A stretch of 5,069 nucleotides of DNA from Nitrososphaerota archaeon. GTDB lineage: Archaea > Thermoproteota > Nitrososphaeria > Nitrososphaerales > JACPRH01. Position 1 is the stretch's first letter, and the number at the start of each line of letters is the position of its first letter. Shown here in pieces: positions 1 through 4,594 of the stretch. The notes under the pieces were generated by a model that ran no database searches, was not told where the DNA came from, and saw only the letters and a list, made by a program, of their open reading frames with translations. Both the position numbers and the translations under genes were made by a program. The DNA lies in NCBI GenBank assembly GCA_029460375.1, contig JARPAQ010000107.1:1-5069 (forward strand), in the 5' to 3' direction.

Positions 1-38
1 CCATAGACCTCTCTGTAGATGGCTTGCATCAGGCTAGA

Positions 39-188
39 TCAGAGTATTCCTTTCTTCTTGATGTAGATCAACGGGATGAGCGAGACCAGAAACATGAGTA
101 TCAGGGAAAATGAGTATCCGAACTCCCACTGAAGCTCGGGCATAATGGTGAAGTTCATTCCGTAGATGCTGGCGATTAGTGTTACCCT
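39..188 (-). pseudogene. corA: CorA-type Mg2+ channel, C-terminal remnant
   Basis: The minus strand encodes about 49 residues ending in a TGA at 39-41. They contain TLIASIYGMNF, the end of CorA transmembrane helix 1 with the GMN signature that forms the pore selectivity loop. A short acidic loop (PELQWEFGYS) and a second hydrophobic helix (FSLILMFLVSLIPLIYI) follow, closing with the positively charged tail KKKGIL. This is the exact C-terminal layout of CorA, a homopentameric Mg2+/Co2+ channel of the cell membrane. The cytoplasmic domain (usually 250 or more residues) and most of helix 1 are missing: a TAA lies in frame at 189-191, and no CorA-like residues can be read in any frame upstream of it. 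There is no start codon. I read it as a truncated, dead gene. A sequencing or assembly error is less likely, because the homology stops instead of moving into another frame. Confidence 0.8.
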
Positions 189-245
189 TTATCCCCCATT
201 ACACTTGCGTCTCTAACCTCCTTAGAAGCCCCACTCTTAGCATGA

Positions 246-346
246 AAATGGCGGTCTGGGGCAACTGGAGCAATAGCTCGGGGAGCTGGAAGAGGATTAG
301 TTGCAGGATTCATCGCTAGAATTATTGGCGCAATCATTCTTTCCAC
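246..346 (+). pseudogene. Possible remnant of a small glycine-rich membrane protein
   Basis: The plus-strand frame starting at 246 reads KWRSGATGAIARGAGRG, then a hydrophobic run LVAGFIARIIGAIIL. This is a glycine-zipper-like helix of the kind seen in small membrane proteins. The frame has no ATG, GTG or TTG at its beginning; a TGA lies immediately before it at 243-245. An ATG AAA ATG sits one frame away at 242-250, so a one-base frameshift could join start and helix. The frame stays open to a TGA at 549-551, but its later part runs antisense to the 347-565 gene and has poor protein character. I do not recognise the family. It may be a decayed gene beside the CorA remnant or simply a chance open frame. 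Confidence 0.25.
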
Positions 347-565
347 TTATGATATTGGATGCCTTGCTAGGCGGACTGATTGGTCTGGCAAGTCTAGGTG
401 CACGGTTACGTCTTTGTCTTCGCCTTCTATTGTAGCAAGTGATTTTTCATCGTTCAATATTCTCTCCATCGTCTTGGGTGCTAGTATGCTGTGTGGTTCT
501 CTTACGCGCTTGATTATGTCGGGTTCAAGGGTTTTCGTTCTTTTGGGCTGATATATTGCTGTCAC
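347..565 (-). CDS. Hypothetical 72-residue protein
   Basis: I do not recognise this protein. It starts at GTG 565; an in-frame TGA at 608-610 and no ATG, GTG or TTG in between make this the only usual start. The product is soluble and charged, basic at the N-terminus (QPKRTKTLEPDIIKRVREPH), then acidic (NDEKSLATIEGEDKDVTVHLDLPDQ). It has no cysteines, signal peptide or membrane segment. The amino acid make-up looks like a real protein, unlike the serine-rich antisense frame. There is no Shine-Dalgarno motif, which would fit leaderless or short-leader transcription from the AT-rich region it shares with the AbrB-type gene. Divergent orientation to a small regulator invites a shared-control idea, but nothing in the protein shows a function. 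It could also be a chance ORF in a worn region. Confidence 0.45.
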   Translation of the reverse strand: MTAIYQPKRTKTLEPDIIKRVREPHSILAPKTMERILNDEKSLATIEGEDKDVTVHLDLPDQSVRLARHPIS

Positions 566-614
566 CCAGTATGTCGATTTGGTCTCTATGTGAATATGTC
601 GAATGGGTCAGATA

Positions 615-635
615 GATATGATATAAACACATATC
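615..635. promoter_or_regulatory. Inverted repeat bracketing the TATA box of the AbrB-type gene
   Basis: GATATG (615-620) and CATATC (630-635) are perfect 6-bp inverted arms separated by 9 bp, and the spacer carries the TATA-like ATATAAAC (621-628). A protein bound here would block TBP. Because AbrB-family proteins often repress their own genes, this is a candidate autoregulatory operator. The AT-rich composition makes chance arms of this length possible. Confidence 0.35.
621..628 (+). promoter_or_regulatory. TATA box, leaderless promoter of the AbrB-type gene
   Basis: ATATAAAC is centred 27-28 bp before the GTG at 652, the usual archaeal TATA-to-start-site distance (about 26). Transcription would thus begin at or next to the start codon, in keeping with the absence of a Shine-Dalgarno motif. 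On the other strand the same block reads GTTTATAT and could serve the divergent 347-565 gene with a leader of about 30 nt. Confidence 0.55.
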
Positions 636-651
636 AATTTATAGATTAGGC

Positions 652-849
652 GTGATGGGTAGATTGGCGATAGTAGAATTGGCACATACGTCTAAGATCG
701 TTAAAGGACACGCTAAAGCATTTTCTCTAAGAATCACTATTCCGAAAGAGATTGCGAAAGAGCTGGGTTATGATGCTGGAGATACAGTGGAGTGGGCGGT
801 TGCTATGAAAGGCGGTAAGAAGGGTGTCTTTATCAGGAAGCTAGAGTAA
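652..849 (+). CDS. AbrB/MazE-type (SpoVT-AbrB) small DNA-binding protein
   Basis: This is a 65-residue protein with the swapped-hairpin AbrB core at about residues 25-48: SLRITIPKEIAKELGYDAGDT. The pattern is beta-strand, an (I/V)P(K/R)xIxxxLG turn-helix, then a G-D segment leading into VEWAV and a closing strand (GVFIRKL). Members dimerise and bind DNA, either as antitoxins of toxin-antitoxin pairs or as stand-alone regulators. The first 20 residues (ELAHTSKIVKGHAKA) are an N-terminal extension with no feature I recognise. GTG 652 and ATG 655 are both possible starts; the TATA box spacing suits either. No PIN-domain or MazF-like toxin follows, since the next 300 bp lack a convincing gene, so it is probably a solitary regulator. 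The target is unknown; the inverted repeat over its own TATA box suggests autoregulation. Confidence 0.85.
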   Translation: MMGRLAIVELAHTSKIVKGHAKAFSLRITIPKEIAKELGYDAGDTVEWAVAMKGGKKGVFIRKLE

Positions 850-1171
850 GAAGGTTTAGGCTAAGTTATCACTGTTACATCGGATCTATCCTAGGTTCTT
901 TACAAGTCTCTGAAGTAGATGGGTTCTTTCAGCCAAGGTTCGCCGTTCGGCCCTAAGGCCTGGAGAGAAAAGCTAAACGCTTTGCCAGCCCACACTCCAC
1001 CTGGCCGACCATGTACCTCACCGTGGTATTTGACAAGTGACTTTGGGCGGATAGGCTCAGGATCACCTGATAGAGCAATGTAGCCTTTTTGCGTGTAACA
1101 AATTTGTCAAACAAGTAGTTTGATTCAACTATAGCTCGTAATGCGCCTGATATTATTTGAGAGTTGAGAAT
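850..1171. other. 322-bp stretch without a convincing gene
   Basis: The only plus-strand frame of note runs from ATG 919 to TAG 1081-1083. It would give 54 residues beginning MGSFSQGSPFGPKAWREK, rich in Pro, Gly and Ser, and I recognise nothing in it. It has no Shine-Dalgarno motif, and an in-frame TAG (916-918) precedes the ATG directly. A minus-strand frame over 953-1258 begins inside the neighbouring 1172-1339 gene and looks like noise. A T-run (CTTTTTG, about 1083-1089) and two short palindromes (1098-1123) lie before the next gene. No tRNA-like cloverleaf or C/D-box pattern was seen. The stretch may be the scar of a lost gene. Confidence 0.5.
1098..1123. repeat. Palindrome plus adjacent short inverted repeat
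   Basis: ACAAATTTGT (1098-1107) is a perfect 10-bp palindrome. Sharing its last base is the inverted repeat TCAAAC-aagta-GTTTGA (1107-1123), with perfect 6-bp arms and a 5-base loop. The pair lies 49-74 bp ahead of the 1172 start codon. It could be an operator or a small hairpin, or chance in AT-rich sequence. Confidence 0.4.
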
Positions 1172-1339
1172 ATGTGTTATGTTTGTGCGATTAAAGTCTC
1201 TAAAGAAGGAAAACTTGTGATTTATGAAAGGCAGACTTTGAAGAGGTGCAAGAAGCATATTGATTATAATCTTTGGGAAGTAAAAGTTTCAGATGAAATT
1301 TTGGAACCTTTGAAGAGGCTGACATTCCTCGACGGCTGA
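1172..1339 (+). CDS. Orphan 55-residue protein with CxxC...CxxH pattern
   Basis: I do not recognise the family. The protein begins MCYVCAIKV and carries Cys2, Cys5, Cys26 and His29, spaced C-x2-C-x20-C-x2-H. This suggests one zinc site of zinc-ribbon or treble-clef type. Between the pairs is a predicted beta-hairpin (AIKVSKEGKLVIYER), followed by a basic patch (TLKRCKKH) and an acidic C-terminal helix (SDEILEPLKRL). That layout would suit a nucleic-acid- or protein-binding module. ATG 1172 is chosen because it puts the first cysteine pair at the N-terminus; an in-frame TTG at 1157 would add five residues. There is no strong Shine-Dalgarno motif. The gene is more AT-rich than cysS, on which it converges with a 22-bp gap. 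The pattern and believable composition argue for a real gene, but it is short. Confidence 0.5.
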   Translation: MCYVCAIKVSKEGKLVIYERQTLKRCKKHIDYNLWEVKVSDEILEPLKRLTFLDG

Positions 1340-1361
1340 AAATGATTTCGTCGTTGTTGAA

Positions 1362-2759
1362 CTACCGTTTCCGCTTCCATTTGACGCCTTCAGATGTATC
1401 TTCTAGGATTATCCCTTTCTCAAGAAGTTCTATTCGTATTCGATCAGCTTCTTTCCAGTCAAGTCTACGCCTTGCATTCTCTCTTAACTTGATAAGCTGC
1501 ATAATATCTTCGGGGAGCTCTGCTTCCTTCTCGGTCTCCATGACGCCTAGAGTTGTATCGAGCCTGAGCATCGTGTCGTAAATCTCATCAAGGTTCTCTT
1601 TAGAGGCGCCATTCGTATCTATCAGCCTGTTCACATCTCTCAGAAAGTCAAAGATGGCCGCCAGAGCCTCTGGAACGTTCAGATCATTATCCATCGCCTC
1701 CTCGAATCTCGTTCGCACCTCGAGACACTTCTTAGGTATCTCAGGATTCTCCCTATCTACTTGTTGGGTTCTCAACCTTTGGAGAAAGTCGTTGAGGCGT
1801 CCTATTGATGCTTCAGCCTGCTTTAACCCCGCTTCTGTGAAGTTGAGTTGTGCCCTGTAGTGAGCTGTCAAGAGGAGGTACCGGATGGTTCTGCCACTGT
1901 ATCCTCTTTTGAGTATGTCTCTGACTGTGTAGATGTTTCCGAGGGATTTTGACATCTTTCGGCCTTCTACTATGAGGTGTTCTGAGTGGAGCCAGTAGTT
2001 TACAAATTTTTGGCTGTTTGCTCCTTCCGATTGAGATATCTCGTTCTCATGATGAGGGAATATCAGATCCACACCGCCTGCGTGAATATCGAAGGTTTCA
2101 CCAAGGTATCTGGTCGACATAGCTGAACATTCTATATGCCAGCCGGGTCTGCCTTTGCCCAGCTCGGTCTCCCAGAATATATCTCCGTCCTCTTCATCCC
2201 AAGCTTTCCAGAGGGCAAAGTCGCGTGCCTCCTTCTTGTATTCATCTGCTTCTACCCGGGATCTTTGGGAAGTTTCGTCTATTTTTATCCCTGAAAGTCT
2301 GCCGTAGTTCTTGAACTTTGATATGTCATAGTATGCGGAGTCTCCTCTTCTATAGGCGTAGCCTTTTTCGATGAGCTTCTTAACCATCCGGGTCATATCA
2401 TCTATATGTTCGGTAGCCTTTGGATAATATTCTGCGCGCTCAATATTCAGCGTCTCAAGGTCTTCAAAGAATGCTTTGGTGTACGTTGCGGTGTACTCCT
2501 TTAAGCTGACACCTTCGCGACGCGCTCCCTTTATCGTCTTGTCATCAACATCAGTCAGGTTCATGACCTGCGTAACTTTGTAGCCTTTATACTTCAGATA
2601 CCGCCTCAAAAGATCCTGGAATACAAAGGTTCTAAAGTTCCCTATATGCCCATAATCATAGACGGTGGGTCCACAGGTGTACATACCTACTCTGCCGGGT
2701 GTGATAGGTTTGAACTCCTCTATCTTCCTGCCGAGTGTGTTGAAGAGCCTAAGCGCCAA
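1362..2759 (-). CDS. cysS: Cysteinyl-tRNA synthetase
   Basis: This 465-residue class I aminoacyl-tRNA synthetase charges tRNA-Cys with cysteine in the cytoplasm; the length is normal for the family. The Rossmann catalytic domain opens with CGPTVYDYGHIGNFRTF: zinc ligand Cys29 and the HIGH-type signature H38-I-G-N41. GWHIECSAM supplies Cys211, and FPHHENE supplies His236 and Glu240. Together with Cys29 these match the four zinc ligands known from the E. coli enzyme, which select the substrate thiol. The ATP-loop motif KMSKS is at 268-272. A helical DALR-type tRNA-binding region follows (about 350-405), then the small C-terminal domain ending in VKWKRKR. The start is TTG 2757-2759. An in-frame TGA directly upstream excludes a longer form, and GGTGA six bases ahead is a suitable Shine-Dalgarno motif. 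The gene is intact and all key residues are present. Confidence 0.97.
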   Translation of the reverse strand: MALRLFNTLGRKIEEFKPITPGRVGMYTCGPTVYDYGHIGNFRTFVFQDLLRRYLKYKGYKVTQVMNLTDVDDKTIKGARREGVSLKEYTATYTKAFFEDLETLNIERAEYYPKATEHIDDMTRMVKKLIEKGYAYRRGDSAYYDISKFKNYGRLSGIKIDETSQRSRVEADEYKKEARDFALWKAWDEEDGDIFWETELGKGRPGWHIECSAMSTRYLGETFDIHAGGVDLIFPHHENEISQSEGANSQKFVNYWLHSEHLIVEGRKMSKSLGNIYTVRDILKRGYSGRTIRYLLLTAHYRAQLNFTEAGLKQAEASIGRLNDFLQRLRTQQVDRENPEIPKKCLEVRTRFEEAMDNDLNVPEALAAIFDFLRDVNRLIDTNGASKENLDEIYDTMLRLDTTLGVMETEKEAELPEDIMQLIKLRENARRRLDWKEADRIRIELLEKGIILEDTSEGVKWKRKR

Positions 2760-2765
2760 AAGACT

Positions 2766-2770
2766 TCACC
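2766..2770 (-). promoter_or_regulatory. Ribosome binding site deciding the TTG start of cysS
   Basis: On the minus strand GGTGA lies six bases before the TTG start and matches part of the anti-Shine-Dalgarno complement (AGGAGGTGA). An ATG GTG overlapping this motif is out of frame and closes after a few codons, so TTG is the true start. Confidence 0.6.
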
Positions 2771-2800
2771 ATACACCAATGTTTCAGACGATAAGGGAGA

Positions 2801-2808
2801 TAAGTTAA
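2801..2808 (-). promoter_or_regulatory. Candidate TATA box for cysS
   Basis: The minus strand reads TTAACTTA here, about 45 bp ahead of the TTG. Transcription would start near 2778, giving a leader of about 18 nt that just includes the GGTGA motif. The match to an archaeal TATA box is only moderate. Confidence 0.35.
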
Positions 2809-2835
2809 GAGTTTCTATCATTTGAGTCGAAGGCC

Positions 2836-2844
2836 TTTAATCTA
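2836..2844 (+). promoter_or_regulatory. TATA box, leaderless promoter of the 2867 gene
   Basis: TTTAATCTA is centred 27 bp before ATG 2867, with a purine-containing AAGGC just upstream where a BRE would lie. No Shine-Dalgarno motif precedes the ATG (CCCTCAAGCT), so a leaderless transcript is likely. The divergent cysS promoter lies about 30 bp away. Confidence 0.5.
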
Positions 2845-2866
2845 ACCTCTAACTAACCCTCAAGCT

Positions 2867-3136
2867 ATGGTTGCAATATCTGGGCAGAGGCCTAGCGGTA
2901 AGTTCGTGAATCATAAGGCTTTGAAGGAGGGCTGGACATACATATCGACAAGTGATGGGATGGTGATAGGTGTTAAGGTCTCTGTGACGAAGGTGGTGAA
3001 GCTGCAGAGCCCTGATGGTGCACCTATGCTGAACCCAGATGGAACACCTGCATATTACATCATGTCAACGAATGTGTTAAGGACGCTGACTAGAGAAGAG
3101 TGGGAAGAGGTTAAGCGAGAAGAACTCCCAGAATAA
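2867..3136 (+). CDS. Hypothetical 89-residue protein
   Basis: I cannot assign a family. The 89 residues look like a compact beta-rich fold: GWTYISTSDGMVIGVKVSVTKVVKLQ (about 22-47) reads as two or three strands. A turn-rich piece with a doubled PDG motif (PDGAP at 49-53, PDGTP at 57-61) follows, then YYIMSTNVLRTLT and a charged terminal helix (REEWEEVKREELPE). There are no cysteines, signal peptide or membrane segment. ATG 2867 is supported by the leaderless TATA spacing. The ORF is clearly protein-like and probably a conserved archaeal protein of unknown function. It is transcribed divergently from cysS and followed by a separate strong promoter, so it is probably a single-gene unit. The strand order and the valine-rich KVSVTKVVKLQ segment would suit a small beta-barrel, but that is a guess. 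Confidence 0.8.
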   Translation: MVAISGQRPSGKFVNHKALKEGWTYISTSDGMVIGVKVSVTKVVKLQSPDGAPMLNPDGTPAYYIMSTNVLRTLTREEWEEVKREELPE

Positions 3137-3146
3137 CGCTCTATAT

Positions 3147-3156
3147 CTTTATATAT
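3147..3156 (+). promoter_or_regulatory. Strong TATA box upstream of the aspartate kinase
   Basis: CTTTATATAT is the best match to the archaeal TATA consensus in the window and begins 11 bp after the stop of the 2867 gene. Expected initiation is about 3178-3181, leaving a leader of roughly 150 nt before the aspartate kinase start. A weaker TATA-like GATAAAC (3270-3276) could give a short-leader alternative starting near 3300. Confidence 0.5.
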
Positions 3157-3181
3157 CCACTATACTGCTTCGCCTAATCGG

Positions 3182-3340
3182 ATGGTAGAACTGAGATGAG
3201 AGGCGATCGCGTTTATTCGACAACGCTTATCCCTACTTTGTAGTAGAATGGCGAGTATTGACGAGACACTGATAAACTTCGGCTCTTCATCTTCTTACCC
3301 TCATCATCTTATTGAAAGAAGGTGTCTGTTTTTTGGTTGA
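3182..3340 (+). other. Leader of the aspartate kinase gene with a chain of three mini-ORFs
   Basis: From the predicted transcription start, three short ATG frames follow almost without gaps. The first is 3182-3199 (MVELR). The second is 3196-3243 (MRGDRVYSTTLIPTL, starting in an ATGA overlap with the first). The third is 3248-3340 (30 residues, beginning MASIDETLINF), whose TGA lies eight bases inside the aspartate kinase gene. None resembles a known protein. They could be leader peptides that couple translation or control the downstream gene, or chance. GCGATCGC (3203-3210) is an 8-bp palindrome inside the second. I saw no extended hairpin or riboswitch-like core. Confidence 0.25.
3319..3324 (+). 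promoter_or_regulatory. Ribosome binding site deciding the TTG start of aspartate kinase
   Basis: AAGGTG, complementary to the 3' end of archaeal 16S rRNA, stands eight bases ahead of TTG 3333. The in-frame TTG at 3312 has no such motif before it and would place the Shine-Dalgarno inside the coding region. The shorter start also matches the normal position of the KFGGS motif. Confidence 0.65.
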
Positions 3341-4541
3341 AAGTATTGTAATAAAGTTCGGTGGCTCTGTGCTGCAGGACGAAAAGACAATAAGTGAAGC
3401 AGCGGATATGGTTCACGAAGTCTATGAAAAAGGACTCAGACCAGTAGTGGTAGTATCAGCTTTGAAGGGTGCTACAGATAACCTTCTGAACTTGGCGAAG
3501 AAACTCAACCAAGAAACACCCGACAATATCCTCGATCAGATATTATCTATGGGTGAAAGAACCAGCGCCCGTATCTTCTCTGCAGCCCTCGTTTCAAGAG
3601 GTCTGAAACCTGTAATTGTAGACCCAGAATTTGAAAACTGGCCCATCATAACCGATGACAAGCATCTTGACGCCAACCCGATTTACAAAGAGACCGAGAA
3701 AGAGGTACAAAAGAAGATATTACCAATGCTTGAGAGAGGAGAAGTCCCTGTTGTATGCGGTTTTCTCGGCAAGACTCATTCAGGAGAAGTCACGACCCTA
3801 GGGCGAGGTGGAAGCGATACCACAGGTCTCCTGCTCGGTAGCTGCTTGAAATCTAAAGAAACAGTCCTTGTAAAAGATGTGGAAACGATATTTTCAAGCG
3901 ACCCTGATATTGTTGAAAACCCCGTCCCTCTTCACGTCCTCAATTCTGAAGAAGCCTTCCTTCTGAGCACAGGGGGCGCCAAGTTTCTTCACTCAAAAGC
4001 GTTGAGCTACAATCGCAGCGGGATCAGGATAAGGATTGCAAGCCTTCAAGATGGCGGTAGATCAGGCACCATCATTGATGGCGGGGCTCTTGATCTGATT
4101 GTTGAACAGTCACCTGATCCAGTCACAATGGTCACGATAATAGGTGAGAAGGCGCTGGATACTGAGCAGATTCATCAGATTATGACAAGTGTTAATGACA
4201 TAGATGGACGTATACTTTCTCTTACTCTTGACTCAAAGTCTACAGTTCTTTATGTAACGCACGGTACCAACCTTGCGGATATTCTGCACAGGCTGGTTAT
4301 GAAGTATAAGATGGGGAAGGCTCTGAGCTTCTTTGAAAATCTACGCATGGTCATTGTAAAAGGACCCGCTCTTGAGACTGCTCCAGGGCTGATTCAACGT
4401 GTAACTCAACCTCTTGCACGAAAGAACATCAACGTCTACGGGCTGGTTACGATAAGCTCCTCTATCCGTATCCTCGTCTCCAAGGACAACGCAGACGCAG
4501 CTGTAACCTTACTGAGGTCAGCATTGCTAGCGTTAAAGTGA
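3333..4541 (+). CDS. lysC: Aspartate kinase with two ACT domains
   Basis: This 402-residue cytoplasmic enzyme phosphorylates L-aspartate to 4-phospho-L-aspartate. That is the first step toward aspartate semialdehyde and hence Lys, Thr, Met and, in many archaea, the aromatic amino acids. The kinase domain (about 1-250) begins VIKFGGSVL (6-14), the nucleotide/phosphate loop with Lys8. MGERTSARI (73-81) holds the family's substrate-binding Glu. GFLGKTHSG and TTLGRGGSDTT (143-164) follow, then the ATP-site segment KDVETIFSSDP (181-191). Two ACT domains (about 264-335 and 338-400) suggest feedback inhibition by an end product, probably lysine or threonine, which sequence alone cannot settle. It lacks a fused homoserine dehydrogenase. 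TTG 3333 is chosen over TTG 3312 on Shine-Dalgarno position. The aldolase-like gene 53 bp downstream uses the semialdehyde derived from this product, implying a role in aromatic synthesis. Confidence 0.95.
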   Translation: MVESIVIKFGGSVLQDEKTISEAADMVHEVYEKGLRPVVVVSALKGATDNLLNLAKKLNQETPDNILDQILSMGERTSARIFSAALVSRGLKPVIVDPEFENWPIITDDKHLDANPIYKETEKEVQKKILPMLERGEVPVVCGFLGKTHSGEVTTLGRGGSDTTGLLLGSCLKSKETVLVKDVETIFSSDPDIVENPVPLHVLNSEEAFLLSTGGAKFLHSKALSYNRSGIRIRIASLQDGGRSGTIIDGGALDLIVEQSPDPVTMVTIIGEKALDTEQIHQIMTSVNDIDGRILSLTLDSKSTVLYVTHGTNLADILHRLVMKYKMGKALSFFENLRMVIVKGPALETAPGLIQRVTQPLARKNINVYGLVTISSSIRILVSKDNADAAVTLLRSALLALK

Positions 4542-4580
4542 ACTGTTAAGTATGAGATATATTCCGCTGATATGATGCAT

Positions 4581-4587
4581 AAGGAGG
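4581..4587 (+). promoter_or_regulatory. Ribosome binding site of the ADH synthase gene
   Basis: AAGGAGG, a near-perfect Shine-Dalgarno, ends seven bases before TTG 4595. The two ATGs just upstream (4572, 4575) are out of frame, and an in-frame TAA at 4580-4582 rules out a longer form, so TTG is the only fitting start. Confidence 0.8.
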
Positions 4588-4594
4588 ACAGAGA

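Noticed and set aside
182..337. 51-codon minus-strand frame beginning MIAPIILAMNPATNPLP
   Set aside because: It is low-complexity Pro/Ala-rich and lies opposite the better-looking glycine-rich frame. It ends at the CorA junction and has no Shine-Dalgarno motif or clear TATA box. I consider it a shadow.
929..962. GC-rich dyad around CCGTTCGG and GGCCCTAAGGCC, considered as a tRNA T-arm or terminator
   Set aside because: No acceptor stem, anticodon arm or CCA-end pattern could be laid out around it, and no T-run follows directly.
1051..1070. GGCTCAGGATCACCTGAT resembles the 3' end of 16S rRNA
   Set aside because: Only a few bases agree, and the conserved sequence that should lie upstream in 16S is absent; chance similarity.
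953..1258. 101-codon minus-strand open frame
   Set aside because: It begins inside the 1172-1339 gene on the other strand, has no promoter or Shine-Dalgarno motif, and its composition (Leu/Ser-rich, no domain pattern) looks like noise.
1342..1581. 79-codon plus-strand open frame
   Set aside because: It lies antisense within the 3' end of cysS; the Ser/Arg/Ile-rich product is the usual shadow of a charged protein on the other strand.
1654..1860. 68-codon plus-strand open frame
   Set aside because: It is antisense to the tRNA-binding region of cysS, with no start signals and no recognisable protein.
3312..3332. Longer aspartate kinase start at TTG 3312
   Set aside because: It has no Shine-Dalgarno upstream, and the AAGGTG motif would fall inside the coding sequence; TTG 3333 gives the normal short lead into KFGGS.
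4554..4565. GAGATATATTCC as a separate promoter for ADH synthase
   Set aside because: Initiation would fall at about 4585, inside the AAGGAGG motif, removing the ribosome binding site; co-transcription with aspartate kinase fits better.
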